DNA from: Dentipellis sp. KUC8613
Taxonomy: Eukaryota; Basidiomycota; Agaricomycetes; Russulales; Hericiaceae
Reading direction: 5' to 3'
Length of the DNA stretch: 64,000 nucleotides
Assembly: GCA_002286715.1 (NCBI GenBank)
Contig: NSJX01000009.1
Coordinates: forward strand, 125,966 to 189,965
Of this stretch, positions 11,174 through 22,992 are shown piece by piece. How positions within the stretch are numbered: the first letter of the stretch is position 1; the number at the start of each line of letters is the position of its first letter. Under the pieces are notes generated by a model, which searched no databases, was not told the origin of the DNA, and worked only from the letters and a program-made list of their open reading frames with translations. A program made the translations under genes and the position numbers.

Positions 11174-12153
11174 ATGACAGACCTCCTCGGCGGCGGCGAC
11201 GAGATCGACTTCGACGCCGCGGCGTCCGCCTTCCCGGACATCTCGCTCGACGGCGAGGGCGACATCCCGAGCCTCCCGACGGGCGCGCCCATCGTCCCCG
11301 CCGCGACGGGCGCCCCCAGCTTCAGCCTCGACGCACTCACGAGCCCCCCGCCCCCGCGCGACGTGAAGGTCACGGGCGACGACGACGGCGTGATCGAGAA
11401 GTTCGAGAACGAGTTCCCGGACATCGACGTCCCGGCGGTGCGTAGCCACCACCCTCTGTGCGTTCTGTTGTAGAGGCTAATAAGAGAGGGTGGGGGTTGT
11501 AGGCACCGTCACAGCCTGCTATTCAGCCGGCACTTGGATCTTTTACGCCCCTCGGGGGGCCCATCGCACCGAAACCGCAGCCGTCCGCACTCTCGTCGAC
11601 CCCGATCCTGACGCAGCAGATTGAGGAGGAGGAGCCGGAGGTCATCAAGTGCGTCTTCCAGCATCTCCCATTCACACGTATGGAAATTGACTTTAGCTGT
11701 GACTGTGATTGCAAATAGACAATGGCGCGAACGCCAGGCGGAGGAGATCCGCAAGCGCGACGAGGCGTCCAAGACGAAGCGCCAGGAGACAATCGCCAAA
11801 GCCGAGCGCGCGATCGACCAGTTCTACGAGGACTACAACGCGAAGCAGACGCGCAACATCAAGGAAAACAAGTGCGTCCCCCCTCCACCCTCCGCCCTCC
11901 CAGACCCTACATGCTAACCATGTCTTCGCACACCCGCAGGGAGCAGGAAGCCGAGTTCCTCGCGTCGCTCACGGACTCGCTCTCGCAGGGCACGACGTGG
12001 GACCGCATCTGCGACCTCGTCGAGCTGCAGAACTCGCAGAGCAAGACGCTCGCGCGCGCGGGGCCGGGCACGACCGAGCTCGCGCGGTACCGCGAGGTGC
12101 TGCTGCGCCTCAAGCGCGAGGGCACGAGCGCGCCCGGTGCGGCTGGATACTAG
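11174..12153 (+). CDS. CLC1: Clathrin light chain
   Basis: Clathrin light chain binds the heavy-chain hub and regulates coat assembly in endocytosis and Golgi traffic. Four exons (11174-11437, 11503-11648, 11719-11871, 11940-12153) give 258 residues, close to the fungal norm. The N-terminal third is acidic and disordered (DFDAAASAFPDISLDGEGD), with the conserved acidic patch ENEFPDIDVP around residue 80. A central charged helix (WRERQAEEIRKRDEAS to DQFYEDYNAKQTRNIKENK) is the heavy-chain-binding coiled coil. The conserved C-terminal TTWDRICDLVELQNSQSK is diagnostic of the family. The gene starts beside the divergent MFS transporter promoter. There is nothing odd in the coding sequence. Confidence 0.93.
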
Positions 12154-15100
12154 ACCCCCCCTGCATACAGCGCATCCCGTACGCTAGCCATCTGAAAATA
12201 GCTCACGTTGCTCTGTCCATTCCTTCACGCTTTGTGGTAATTTTATAGCTCTTTCTCTAAATTGCAGAACTGTGTCTTGTGGAAGCTTCCGTCTGGTCAC
12301 TGGCTTTCTGACGAGTGCCAGCCCTCTCCACGAAGACCAGGAACCCGCCGAGGGCGGGCATGCGGAGTCATGATGCACGTGCAAGAGTCAAACTGCAATA
12401 CCTGCATCTCCGCCATCGGTCACGGTGTGCGTAATCTGAGGAGACACCCGGCGCAGTGGAAAGAAGGTTCCAGGCGAGATGCCGTACGCTGCGAAGTCCA
12501 TGCAGAGCGCAGGTGCATGCCGGCGGCAGCGTCGGCATTAGAAGCGATGGCGAGTGCGACGATCCACAATATTTGCGGCACTCCCGTTTTGCGCAGCGGG
12601 CAGCATGCAATGTCAACGTCCCTCAGAAGCAATCACACACGGCATGGAGCCTGTTGCAATTTAATATAGGTACATGAGCGTACGATTCCATTCAGGTGCA
12701 CTCGCAGACAGCGTGTATGTTCTTGATCCTATCCAGCTACTGAAGGAAGTGACCAGTGCGAACTTCAATGACCTTGTGGACCTCGGAAGTCCCAAGATCG
12801 TCGTGTCTTTCCACGCTGCTTGCTCGGTTGGTCTCCCTGGACCGCTGGACTATCGATGTCCTCGGTCCGGACCATGGCCGTGCATTTGGCGCCCTGTCGA
12901 TCGCGCCTGGTCTTTCGAACTCTTCGTTCACCCTCTCGAAAGCCTCGCAACCGCCTCTGTAGGACTGAGGATATAGCACGATTGCAAGCTCGCTGCACAT
13001 GATCGACCGTATCACAGTACTCGTCGGGGAGCCCCGCCTCTAAGTGATATCTGCACTCGGAGAGCAGGCTGGTCGCGCGATGCTTGTATATGACTTTTTT
13101 TTCGTCATGCAGATGCGCTGCTCAGCGCCGCTATGACAGCGGTACCGGTGCATATTTGCGCAGTTATGCTGCGCTCGAGTATGGGTTATGGGACCCGTGT
13201 CGATGGAAATGTCGGTGCGTTACTGACACTAACACTGACAACCTCCAATGCAGGTAACATACGTGGCTTGACAATGTCACTGACATGAAGACCGAGTTAG
13301 GTGGACTCTGAGTAACGTCGACGCCAGTCATGCTGAATTGACACTCTCCGTGTAGGCTTGTCACTGTCAGGATCAGTGCCTCGGGCGAGGAGTCTAAGAG
13401 AAGACTGGGACGTGTCGCGACTTTCAGGACCCGAGTCTCGGAGCACACCTCGCCCATTCTCCAGACTTGCAGAGCCTCGCGGCCGGACGCAGCTCGGTGC
13501 ATCAAGCACTCAAGTACTCAATGTCCAATCCCGAGACTCGGTTCCCGGTTCTGAGATGCCGGTTCTCCATACTCCGTGATCCAATCCCATCTTCAGATCC
13601 CGGTCTGGAGCTCTGCGTGTGTTCTGCATTTTGCGCTGTCCATTCCGCGTCCTCAAACCCCCGTGCACTTGCACTCAGACCCCCCGCCGACGCTGACGCC
13701 GGCACTCGCCTTCCAATCTCTGATTTCCGGCCTCTGGTTTCTGGCACTGCCGCCGCCGCCGTCCCCCTCGACCCGCAAGCCTCAGCATCCGCAAGCACCA
13801 GCATCTCTGCGCTCTGGGGCCTGCCACTGGCCACTGTTCAACGGTCACCAGCGAATAGTCGATGACCGACAGTGCCTGGATCTCGTCCGCCCTCCACCTT
13901 CCGTCGCACAGCTGCGCATGCATGCAGGCACGTTGGCCACAGCAGGAGCACATCTATCTATCGCCTCGCGCATCCCGCCTGCGTTCTGCTTTCCGCGTTG
14001 TGGGTTACGTATATACGCATGTCGTGCTGGTGCTGATAGTGCGCTGCCCGACTCGGACTCAGGAGTCAAGAGTCAACTCAGGAACGCCTCGAGCTCCCCC
14101 GCTCGTGTACATGTGCAGCACGAGGCCCGCACGGAGTGGCTCGTGCGTCCGCATCTAGCCGCCAGGCACGACGAGCGCGCTCGGTCAGTGGCTTGTACTG
14201 TATGAATTGGTCTCCGTCGAGCCTAGGCTTGGCTTGGCTTGGGTTCATTATCGGTATAGGCCTAGGGTTGTAGGTTTATAGGTGCGCGCGGGTTGCTTGC
14301 CCCGCTTGGAAGGGTGCAACGTTATTATAAGTCAAGGTTGGTGAGTAAGTGTTAGTGTTGGATTGGCCGCGGGGCGCTGATCGCGATCATGAATTGGGTT
14401 CGAACGCGCTCCAGTGGGTGTATTCGCTTGGTCAAATTCACGGCGTAGCCCTGTGTGTCCTGGAGGTAGATATATACACAGGTACGAGGGCGCTCGTCCC
14501 GCCCTGGTGTTGCGACCTGACATTGACCTGACCCTGTCTGTATATCCATTTATCTTTATCTCACAGCGATTGGTTCAGGACGCGACTGACGGCATCCGCC
14601 CTGCTTATTGCTTACTTACACAGCTAGGCCTAAATACTGACAACTGTCAGCGTACATGTACATGTACAACTGCCCTGCGCGTTCCTGGTTGTCATTCCAC
14701 GAATCTATCTGCATCACCAGGAGCGCGGGCCTTCGCACGCGGTCGTCAGTGCTGTGGGATCACGAATGTCGCGCGGTGTGTCTGCTCCCACCGTGGTGTA
14801 AGCGCAATATAGATATTGTGTGTACATGGACATGGACATGTCGGAGTCTGCATTTAGACTGTACATACGTCCGTCTACGCCCGTCCGTTGTATATTTATG
14901 CACACAGCGTAAGTACGCATGGAAGGCGACAAGGTGCGCGCAGATCTAGAAATGCAGAGTGCGACACGAACAAGTGCCAGTGCTTTGTACATGTACTCCG
15001 AACTGAATGGGCGCGGCCGGTGGAACTAGAGCACTGGCGCGCCGACACGGAAGCAAAACGCGCAGCCGGCGGCGGGAGCAGATCGCACCGGGGCTGGGGC

Positions 15101-15731
15101 AGGCGCAGCGTCCGCAAATAGACGGGGCTATTCCTGGGAGCGGGTGTGCGCATGCGCGCCTGGGGAGGGAGAGAGGCGGGCAGCCGCGTCCGCGGGCTTC
15201 CTGGCTCGGAATGCGGAGGCGCAGGCTGGGCGTGGGCTCGGTGCGATCGGGATCGTTGTGCATTTTGGGTGCGCGATCGGCGGGAGGGAGGGGGCGTAGC
15301 ACTGGCAGGGAAGACCGAGGAGGTGCTGCTGCTCGGGGCGGAGCGCAGGCGGCGCAGCGAATCAGGGGGCGTCGGGGGTAGTGGCAGGAACGGCGGAAGA
15401 TCAAGGGGGGCGCGTGCATGAGATCAGATGGTCTGCGGCTGCTGCTGGCTGGTGCTCGTGCTTGTGTTGGCGGGGGCTGTCGCGGGTGCTTCTGGCGGAC
15501 GGGGCGTGCATCGGGTAGAGTTGGCTTGTAGTAAAACAACGAAAAAGACAAGTGGTGGATGTGCGGGGATGTGGAGGCAGCGAGTGAGAGAGCTTAGTCA
15601 GCTTGTGGGCTGGCGTTCCTGATGTGTGCCTGGCAGTCGATGGACCTTCCCACTCGTCCGACGTTTCCTCCTCCTCCTCCTTCTCCTCCTCCTCGTCCTT
15701 CCCCCGACGACCTCTCCCCGCCCAACCAGTC
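12154..15731. other. Long gene-poor region upstream of the OPT transporter
   Basis: About 3.6 kb with no gene I can support. Open frames are short, differ in all frames and show no splice logic. Local low complexity is present: repeated TGTACATG and ACATGGACATG words at about 14650-14850, GGCTTGGCTT repeats near 14227, and a CTC/TCC-rich tract at 15660-15715 just before the next ATG that looks like the leader of the transporter transcript. A non-coding RNA or a long leader cannot be excluded. Confidence 0.4.
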
Positions 15732-18700
15732 ATGCCCGGCCGCCCGACGACCTCTGCGTCGTCCCGCCCCTTCACCGCCGGCTCCGACTTTCTCCCTCCA
15801 GACGCTCCCTACGCCCGTGATGCACAGTACACGGCCTATTCCCAGGACTACTCCATCGAAGAGGAGGACGAGGACGAAGACAGCGACGACGACGACGTCT
15901 TTGCATTCCTGCCCCCGTCCACCGCAGACCCCGCACCGACCCCCGTCGCCCACCCGCCCCCGCCTCTAGTACACCCCGCCTTCCCGCCCCCGAAGCTCCC
16001 CGCAGACCCGCAGCTTTCCCCGCACACCCACCAATACGCCCCCGCCGCCCTCACGTCCCCGCCCCCCTTCTCCCCCGCCTCGCCCTCCATCGCGTACCCC
16101 TCCCCCACCTTCGATCCGTACTCCCCGCGCCCGTACATCCCGGACCCTGGGCCGTCCAAGCTCCCACAGCTCACCGGCACAGTCGACTCCCCGTCCCCGC
16201 CCTCCACAACCTCCCAGCCTGGCACCGGCGAACGCATAGACGATGCCTTCCGCATGCGCCGCATATCCGCCGCCAAGAGCCCCGTCTCGGCCGCGGCCAC
16301 CGGCGTCAGTAGCCGCGAGGTCCACGTATCGCTCGAGGACAAGGAGTTTGCGTCCGAGGAGCGCCTGCCCAAGCTCAAGCGCGGCTCCTCGGGCTTCTCA
16401 GAGGGCTCGAGTGCCCTCGACGGCGGGCTCGAGGAGCTCGGCGTCGATGCGGACGACTCGCGGTCCATCAAGTGCGTGTGCCTTTCGCTGACCGCTCCCG
16501 TGCCTGACGTGCGATAACGCCCTGCAGGATGGAGTTCGACTTTGACGCCGTCGAGGAGGAGGACAGCCCCTTCCCCGAGGTGCGCGCGTCCGTGTCCAAC
16601 ATCGACGACCCCGAGATGCCGGCGATGACGCTCCGCATGTGGGTCGTCGGCCTCCTGCTCTGCATGACTGGAAGGTCAGTCTGTCCCCCTTTGTCGCGCC
16701 CGCGCCGCCCCTCACCCCCGTCCCAGCGCGATGAACGTCTTCTTCAACTTCCGTGCGCCCGCGCCGAGCGTCTTGCCGCTCATGCTCCTCCTCGTCGCCC
16801 ACCCGCTCGGCAAGCTCGCCGCGTTCTCGCTCCCGATCACCGTCTACCGCCTCCCGCGCATCTTTGGCTCGTACGAGTTCTCGCTGAACCCGGGGCCCTG
16901 GAACATCAAGGAGCACGTCCTCGTCTTCATCATGGCGAACGTCGCGATCGGGCCGCCGTACGCGCTCAACGCGATCGTCGTCAGCGAGGTGTACTACCAC
17001 TACGACATGGGCTTCTGGTTCTCCGTCGTGCTCGTGCTCGCGACGCAGGCGACGGGCTTCGGGCTCGCGGGGCTCTGCCGCCGCTTCCTCGTGTGGCCCG
17101 CGAGCATGGTGTGGCCGCAGAACCTCGTCGCGTGCACGCTCCTCAACACGCTCCACGCGGAGGACGACGAGGGCGTGGGCGGCATGACGCGCTACCGCTA
17201 CTTTCTCTACATCGCCCTCGGCGCGTTCTTCTTCTTCTTCCTCCCCGGCTTCATCTTCCAGGCGCTCTCGGTGTTTTCGTGGATCTGCTGGATCTGGCCG
17301 CACAATATCCCTGTGAATCAGATCTTTGGCGTCGAGACGGGGCTGGGGCTCAGCGTGCTCACGTTTGACTGGACGCGGATTACGTGGGTGGGCAGCCCGC
17401 TGATGATCCCGTGGTGGGCGGAGGTGCATGTGTTTGTGGGCTTTGTCGCGTTTTACTGGATCATGACGCCGATCATGTACTACACCAACGTGAGTACTCT
17501 CTTCCCTCTTCTTTGCGACATGCTAACACGACACAGACGTGGAGCCTGGCGCACTTCCCGATGTTCGCGAACGAGCCGTACGACCGCTTCGGGAACGTGT
17601 ACGACGTGTCGCGCGTGCTGCAGGCGGACAGCACGTTCAACCTGACCGCGTACGACGAGTACTCGCCGCTGTACATGCCCGCGTCGTACGCGACGACGTA
17701 CCTCCTCGCGTTCACGCTCCTCACCTGCGTCATCGTCCACACGCTCCTCTACCACGGCCGCAACGTGCTCACCGGCCTCAAGCGCATGAAGATCGAGAAG
17801 GACGACATCCATGCGAAGCTCATGCGCAATTACCCCGAGGTGCCGGATTGGTGGTATGCCGCCGCGTTTGTGTTCTTCTTTTGTCTCATGATTGTGGGCA
17901 TGGAGGTAAGTGCCGCGCGGTCTCGCTGTGTTTCTTTTTTTCTTTCTTGTGTGTGGGGAAAAGGCTGATAGGTGGGCGGTTGGTAGGTGTGGCATACGAA
18001 GGTGCCCGTGTGGGCGCTCCTCCTCGCCATCGCGCTCCCCGTGACGTACATCCTCCCCTCGGGCTTCATCTACGCCATGACCGGCCAGGGCGTGCGTCCT
18101 CTCTCCCTTCCTCTCCCTTTCCTCACTAACCACCCACACGCACATACAGATCACACTGAACCTGCTCGCGCAGATCGTCCCGGGGACGCTGCTCCCAGGC
18201 AACCCGCTCGCGAACATGGTGCGTCGTTCTCGCTGGTTGGGGTTTGGGGTTGAAGTGGGATGTGGGATGCTGATACGGAGGGGTGGTGGTGTAGGTGTTC
18301 AAGGGCTATGCGATCCAGACGCTCACGGAGGCGACGTCGTTCGTGCAGGATCTGAAGCTGGGCCATTATGTGAAGGTGCCGCCGCGCGCGACGTTCATGG
18401 GTGCGTGCTGAGTCTTTTTTCTTCTCTCGTTTCTGGGCTTTCGGTTTTCATCCTGTGGCTGCGGACGGATCTTTCGCTCGCACTTTTGCTTTTACTTTTA
18501 TGCGTGTGGGATAAGACGCTGACGCTGACGACGCGCGCGCAGTGCAACTCGTCGCGACGGTGCTCGCCGCGTTCCTGCAGGTCGGCGTCAAGATGTGGAT
18601 CTTCAGCAATGTGAAGGATATTTGCGACCCGAACCAGAAGGACCAGCTCGTGTGCCCGCATAACCAGGTGTACTTCACCGCGTCGGCGATCTGGTGCGTG

Positions 18701-19391
18701 GCTCCTTCCCTCTTTTTTTCCTTGCTCCTCCCCTCTTTTTACCTTCCTCCTACCCTCCTTTTCTCCTCCTACCCTCTTTCTTCATCCACGCAAACCTAAC
18801 GCCTGCACCCCACTCACGCAGGGGCCTGATCGGGCCGAGCCGGCAATTCGGCAAAGGGTCGATCTACCGGCCGGAGCTGTACGCCATCGCGATCGGCGCG
18901 GTGCTGCCGATCCCGTTCTGGCTGTACCAGCGGCGGTACCCGCAGTCGTGGGCCAAGGCGATCAGCACACCGATCTTCCTCAACGGCGTCTCGTACATCC
19001 CGCCCGCGACGGGCATCAACTACTCCGCGTGGTTCGCGGTCGGGTTTGTGTTCCAGTTTCTGATACGCAAGAGGAACTTTGCGTGGTGGAGCAAGTTCAA
19101 TTATGTGACGAGTGCGGGGCTGGATAGTGGCACGGCGGTGTCGTTGATTTTTATATTTTTTACGCTGCAGGTGAGTTGTGGTTGTTGAGTTGTTGGATGG
19201 GAAGAGGCTGATGCGTGAATGGTGTAGTTCCCGAAGAATGGCTCGTTGGCGATCAATTGGTGGGGGAACAACGTGTTTGCGAATAGTGCGTCTTTTTGTT
19301 TGCTTCCCTGTTTGGCTCGCGCTGATGTTTGGGTGCAGCGGCGGACTGGCTGAACCCGCCGCTGATCGACAAGCCGGTGGACAGCTCATAA
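15732..19391 (+). CDS. Oligopeptide transporter (OPT family)
   Basis: OPT proteins are proton-coupled importers of tetra-/pentapeptides, glutathione and related compounds at the plasma membrane. Eleven exons fit in phase (15732-16471, 16528-16674, 16727-17489, 17537-17905, 17987-18091, 18150-18218, 18295-18400, 18543-18693, 18822-19170, 19228-19285, 19339-19391), giving 969 residues. The transmembrane core begins near residue 275. Family signatures are clear: LNPGPWNIKEHVLVFIMANV (the OPT NPGxFNxKEH motif), WPHNIPVNQIFG, NYPEVPDWWY, PGTLLPGNPLANMVFKGY, YVKVPPRATFMVQL and FNYVTSAGLDSGTAVS. The first ~250 residues are an unusual Pro/Ser-rich, acidic, disordered cytosolic domain with an uninterrupted Glu/Asp run (EEEDEDEDSDDDD), longer than in yeast OPT1/OPT2. 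Substrate is not evident. Confidence 0.92.
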
Positions 19392-20898
19392 CCCCCGAGG
19401 AGCTGGGCCACCCCCGCCGGGCGGCCGTGAAGACAAAATCTCTGCGATATCCGTTGTACTATCTCCCCTCTCCCTTCGCCACGCCACGCCATCTCCACCG
19501 TCATCTACCCTACCCTATCATATCCTGCTCCGGGCTGCGAGTGCTTAAAAGTGGCCCGTCCGTCCGTCTCGCCCTGTGTCTATGTCTGCGCGTCTGTGTT
19601 CCATTTCCTGTCCCGTGTTCCGTGTTTCTGTGTGTGCAATTAGTCGTGCGGTGCGGTGCGGTGCGGTTTGAGGCACGGCGGGGTGCTTCCATTTTCCATG
19701 TTCCTTTTTTCAGATTCAACTCCCAAATTTTATAGGTTACCCCCCTTTTTACACTTTATGGTTCGTGGTTCCAAATCTTACACTTTACATCGATCGATTG
19801 AGGCCATCCATGCGTATATCCATTTCATTTTACATCGTCGGCATTGGCATATCGGTCGCTCCGCTCCTTGTTTCGTGTTCTCGGTTCTCGGGTTTGGGTC
19901 TTGGGTCTCGGGGTCGGTGGGCGTGGGATTGGGTTTGGGTGGTTAGAGGATTCTTCGCTTCTTTTCTTTCTGAAATCGTCGTTTTCTGCTGTGTTTCCGG
20001 ATTGGCGTTTCGTGCTTCGTGTTTTGTGCTTTTGCTTCATGATTCCGTTCTGTTTCGTTCTGTTTGGCCAACTTATTCATCATCTCCGTATTCCCGAGGC
20101 CGTATACGTAGTACTCGTGACAGTCACATCCCCCATCCCAGTCGTTCGTTTCGTTGTCCTCATTCCGTTCCCGTTCCCACTCCCACATACACGTCTTCAT
20201 CTCCGTCTCCGTCTCTGGCTTCGGTTCCCATCCCATGCATCCCACCTCTTCCCCTTCCCGTCCCGTCCCAAACCTGCTCCGCCCCAAACCTGCCCCGCCT
20301 CGTTCTGCCCTGCCCGCCGCACCAAACCGCATCCATCTATTTATATTTTAGTAGTACTATCTTTCGCCTACTGCCTGCCTGCCTGCTTCGTGCTTCGTTC
20401 TGCCCTGCTTCTGCGTCGTGTCGATTAGTGATTAGTGATTAGGGTGCAATTGAAGCTCGTAAACCTCTCGTTTGCTGTGTGCCGTGTGTCGTGGGATGAG
20501 GTTTGGATGCAATTTGCCGCCTGGGAGCAAGAATGGACGGGGGATCGATATTCGAATTCGAATTCGATTGTTATCGTGGGGGATCTTCGAGGTCGACGGT
20601 CACCGTGTGCGGCGTAGGTTAAACTTCTAGGTTTCTCGACAAAGCGGCGCCTGTGGCCGGGATGTAGGTGCGCCGTGTGCTCGTTCGGCGGCGCGGCGCT
20701 TGCATGTGTTAGGCTATGCCCTGGCGGGGACACTGCGCGACTGCGGGGGTCACAACTTCGTACTACTACTGTATTCGACGCTTCGCTCGGCTGTCTGCTT
20801 TCCTTCGTACACTCGAACACTCACAAGGACGAAACTTCGAACGCTCACATCTAGGAAGAGGACCTCCTCATAGCGTACAAACACTGACGCGTAACCAG
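19392..20898. other. Gene-poor, pyrimidine-rich interval
   Basis: I see no gene. The plus strand from about 19550 to 20420 is unusually rich in short words such as CGTGTTTC, GTTCCCGT and TCGTTCTG, which keeps two frames open by chance. It lies between the transporter stop and the lipase start, so it contains the OPT 3' untranslated region and the lipase promoter. Confidence 0.35.
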
Positions 20899-22233
20899 AT
20901 GGCATCCTCCGAGCCGTACACCGAAGAATGGCTCACCGGCCCCGCGTCGACGGCATTCTACACCCGGACGTACCTGCCCCCTCCCTCCTCCTCCTCCAGC
21001 CCCACCACCCCTTCTGACTCTCCAAACCCGAAAGCCGCCCTGGTATTCATCCACGGCTTCATCGAGCACGTCGGGCGCTACACGCACGTCCACGCGGCCT
21101 GGGCCGCGCGCGGGTTCGCCGTGTTCGCGTTCGACGGGCGCGGGTTCGGGCGCACGGCGCTCGATGCGGCGCACCGGACGCGCGGGAGCAGGTATGGGAG
21201 GACTAGTGCGAAAGAGCAGATGCTCGACGTTGCGTGGGCGGTGCGGAGCGTGAGGGAACGGTGGGCGGGCGTGCCGGTGTTCTTGATGGGCCATTCGATG
21301 GTGCGTGCTTGTTTGTGGTTCGGTGCGGTAGGGGGCTGATTGGTGTGTATGGCGCGATAGGGTGGGGGCATTGTGTTGCAGTTCGCGGCGGGCGGCGGGG
21401 ATAAGGAGGTGGTTGGCGCGCTCGCAGGCGTGATTGCGTCGAGCCCGCTGCTGCGCCTTACGCACCCGCCGCTCGGGCTCGTGCGCTGGGCAGGCGGGAA
21501 GCTGGGCATCCTGCTGCCAGATCAGTATATCCCGGCGACTGTCAAGCCTGAGGTGCGTTTCTGACTTCTGGTCGGCTACGTGAGCGTGCTAATGTGTGCG
21601 TGCGGGGACAGACATTGTCGCATGATCCGCAGATCGTGGAGGACAATAAGAACGACAAGTTATGTGGGAAAGGCGCGTCGTTGCGGTGTGTGGATGATAT
21701 GCTGTCCAAGGTACGTGGATTCATTGGTCTGGTGGGCGTGCGGGGATTGGGCGCTGATAGGGGATTGCGGCTGTAGGGCGAGATGCTGGTCGAGAGCGGC
21801 TACAACAGCTGGCCTGTGGATCTCCCGGTAAGGCATTTTCGCCTTCGACTGTACATCCGTGGAGTTCTGACACCGGGCGTTTGGAATAGATACTGCTGTT
21901 CCACGGCACCGCTGATGAGGTGCGCTATCACTCTCCTCTTACGAATAATCGTTGTGAGATTGTTTACGCTGGGTGATCCAGGTCAATCTCTTCGACGCGA
22001 CGAAGGAGTTTTATGAGAAGGTCCCTGCGAAGGACAAGACCTTTAATCCCTATGAGGTGTGTCTCTATCTGAGCCCGCACCCCTTCGAGAGACTAATAGT
22101 ATGACAGGGTGGCTTCCATGAGCTCCACAACGAGCCTGACGGCGTGAAGGAGAAGGTGATAGGGGACTGCATTGCGTGGGCGGAGGCGCGCTTGTCCGCG
22201 GCGCCCGGGTCAGGGTCGGCAGCTAGGCTTTGA
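20899..22233 (+). CDS. Monoacylglycerol lipase-like alpha/beta hydrolase (serine aminopeptidase S33 family)
   Basis: It is predicted to hydrolyse monoacylglycerols to fatty acid and glycerol, like yeast Yju3 at lipid droplets. Seven exons (20899-21300, 21361-21552, 21612-21710, 21777-21827, 21890-21919, 21982-22056, 22108-22233) give 324 residues, the size of the family. The oxyanion segment VFIHGFIEHVGRY is near residue 50. The nucleophile elbow GHSMGGG places Ser133 across the first intron. The acid is Asp257 in LLFHGTADEV, and the base is His287 in GGFHELHNE, the characteristic family ending. The cap helices between residues 140 and 230 fit the MGL type. A Ser/Pro linker (PPPSSSSSPTTPSDSP) near residue 30 is extra. 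The family is sure; substrate is by homology. Confidence 0.88.
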
Positions 22234-22568
22234 ATGGATTCACCTTCTGTGAAGGGTCCGGTGATGACCTCTCGACTGGCGTTCTACTGTTGAGTTGCTT
22301 GACTTGGGCTTTCGTCATGGATTACACTGGTCCTTAGACCGACTTTGTAATATTAATACTAGTATAGCGGATGTTGATGATGGACTCTTATATACCTATG
22401 TTTGCAGTGTACTCTCCTCAGTATTTGTGACATATCCAGTGCTGAGTTCAATTTTGGCATGGCATGCCTATTTCAACGCATACTATGAAACATGTTACAA
22501 TATTGCGCCTTGATAATCCAAACTACGACAGGTGCCGACTTGGGCGCAGTGCGGAATCAGTCCTACAT
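22234..22568. other. 3' region of the lipase gene / upstream of tRNA-Pro
   Basis: No gene is visible. The sequence is AT-richer than its neighbours, as expected for a 3' untranslated region and tRNA flank. Confidence 0.35.
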
Positions 22569-22655
22569 GGCCTGGTGGTCTAGTAGTATGATTCCTTCTT
22601 AGGGTCCATTTGAGACAATTGGAGGAGGTCCCGGGTTCAATTCCCGGCCAGGCCC
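22569..22655 (+). tRNA. tRNA-Pro (anticodon AGG) with a short intron
   Basis: The acceptor stem GGCCTGG (22569-22575) pairs perfectly with CCAGGCC (22648-22654), followed by discriminator C. The internal promoter boxes are present: A box TGGTCTAGTAG and B box GGTTCAATTCC. The T arm is CCGGG/TTCAATT/CCCGG. The anticodon stem CCTTC pairs with GGAGG with one G-U pair, and the loop reads TTAGG. The loop is interrupted by an intron of about 14 bases just 3' of the anticodon, the standard eukaryotic position. The full length of 87 bases minus the intron gives a normal 73-base tRNA. CCA is not encoded, as expected. Confidence 0.92.
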
Positions 22656-22676
22656 TAAGATGCGAGCAAAACGTCG

Positions 22677-22682
22677 TTTTTT
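22677..22682 (+). terminator. RNA polymerase III terminator of tRNA-Pro
   Basis: A run of six T residues lies 22 bases after the tRNA 3' end, the usual pol III stop signal. Confidence 0.75.
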
Positions 22683-22992
22683 GGGGGTTTGAGTCCTGCT
22701 ATGCAGCAGGGGATGTTCTTCTAGATCTTGAGTCGTATCGAGGACTGGTCAGCATTTGTCGACGTGAAGACTAATAAACCCAAACACACGTCGAGGTTAG
22801 CAGTGGCAGCCTGCGCGTGCTTTATTTGAAGCATCGGCCGGGCTTTTTTACGCCTCATCGCCTGCTATCTTATAGAATGCGCAATCGCAGGTGCCATCGC
22901 TTTGAGGTCGCTGTTGGCAGTGTGAACGAAATGAAGCCCGAAAGAGCATTGCCAGCACAGCCACACTCATCAATCAGTCGCGAACCGAGCGC

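Noticed and set aside
16398..17429. 343-codon antisense frame under the OPT transporter
   Set aside because: It is the mirror of GC-rich coding sequence with strong third-position bias; the product is an Arg/Glu-rich string and the sense gene is certain.
19765..20442. 225-codon plus frame rich in Phe/Ser/Leu downstream of the OPT gene
   Set aside because: A pyrimidine-rich stretch gives hydrophobic codons by composition; two overlapping frames look alike and neither has splice sites or a family signature.
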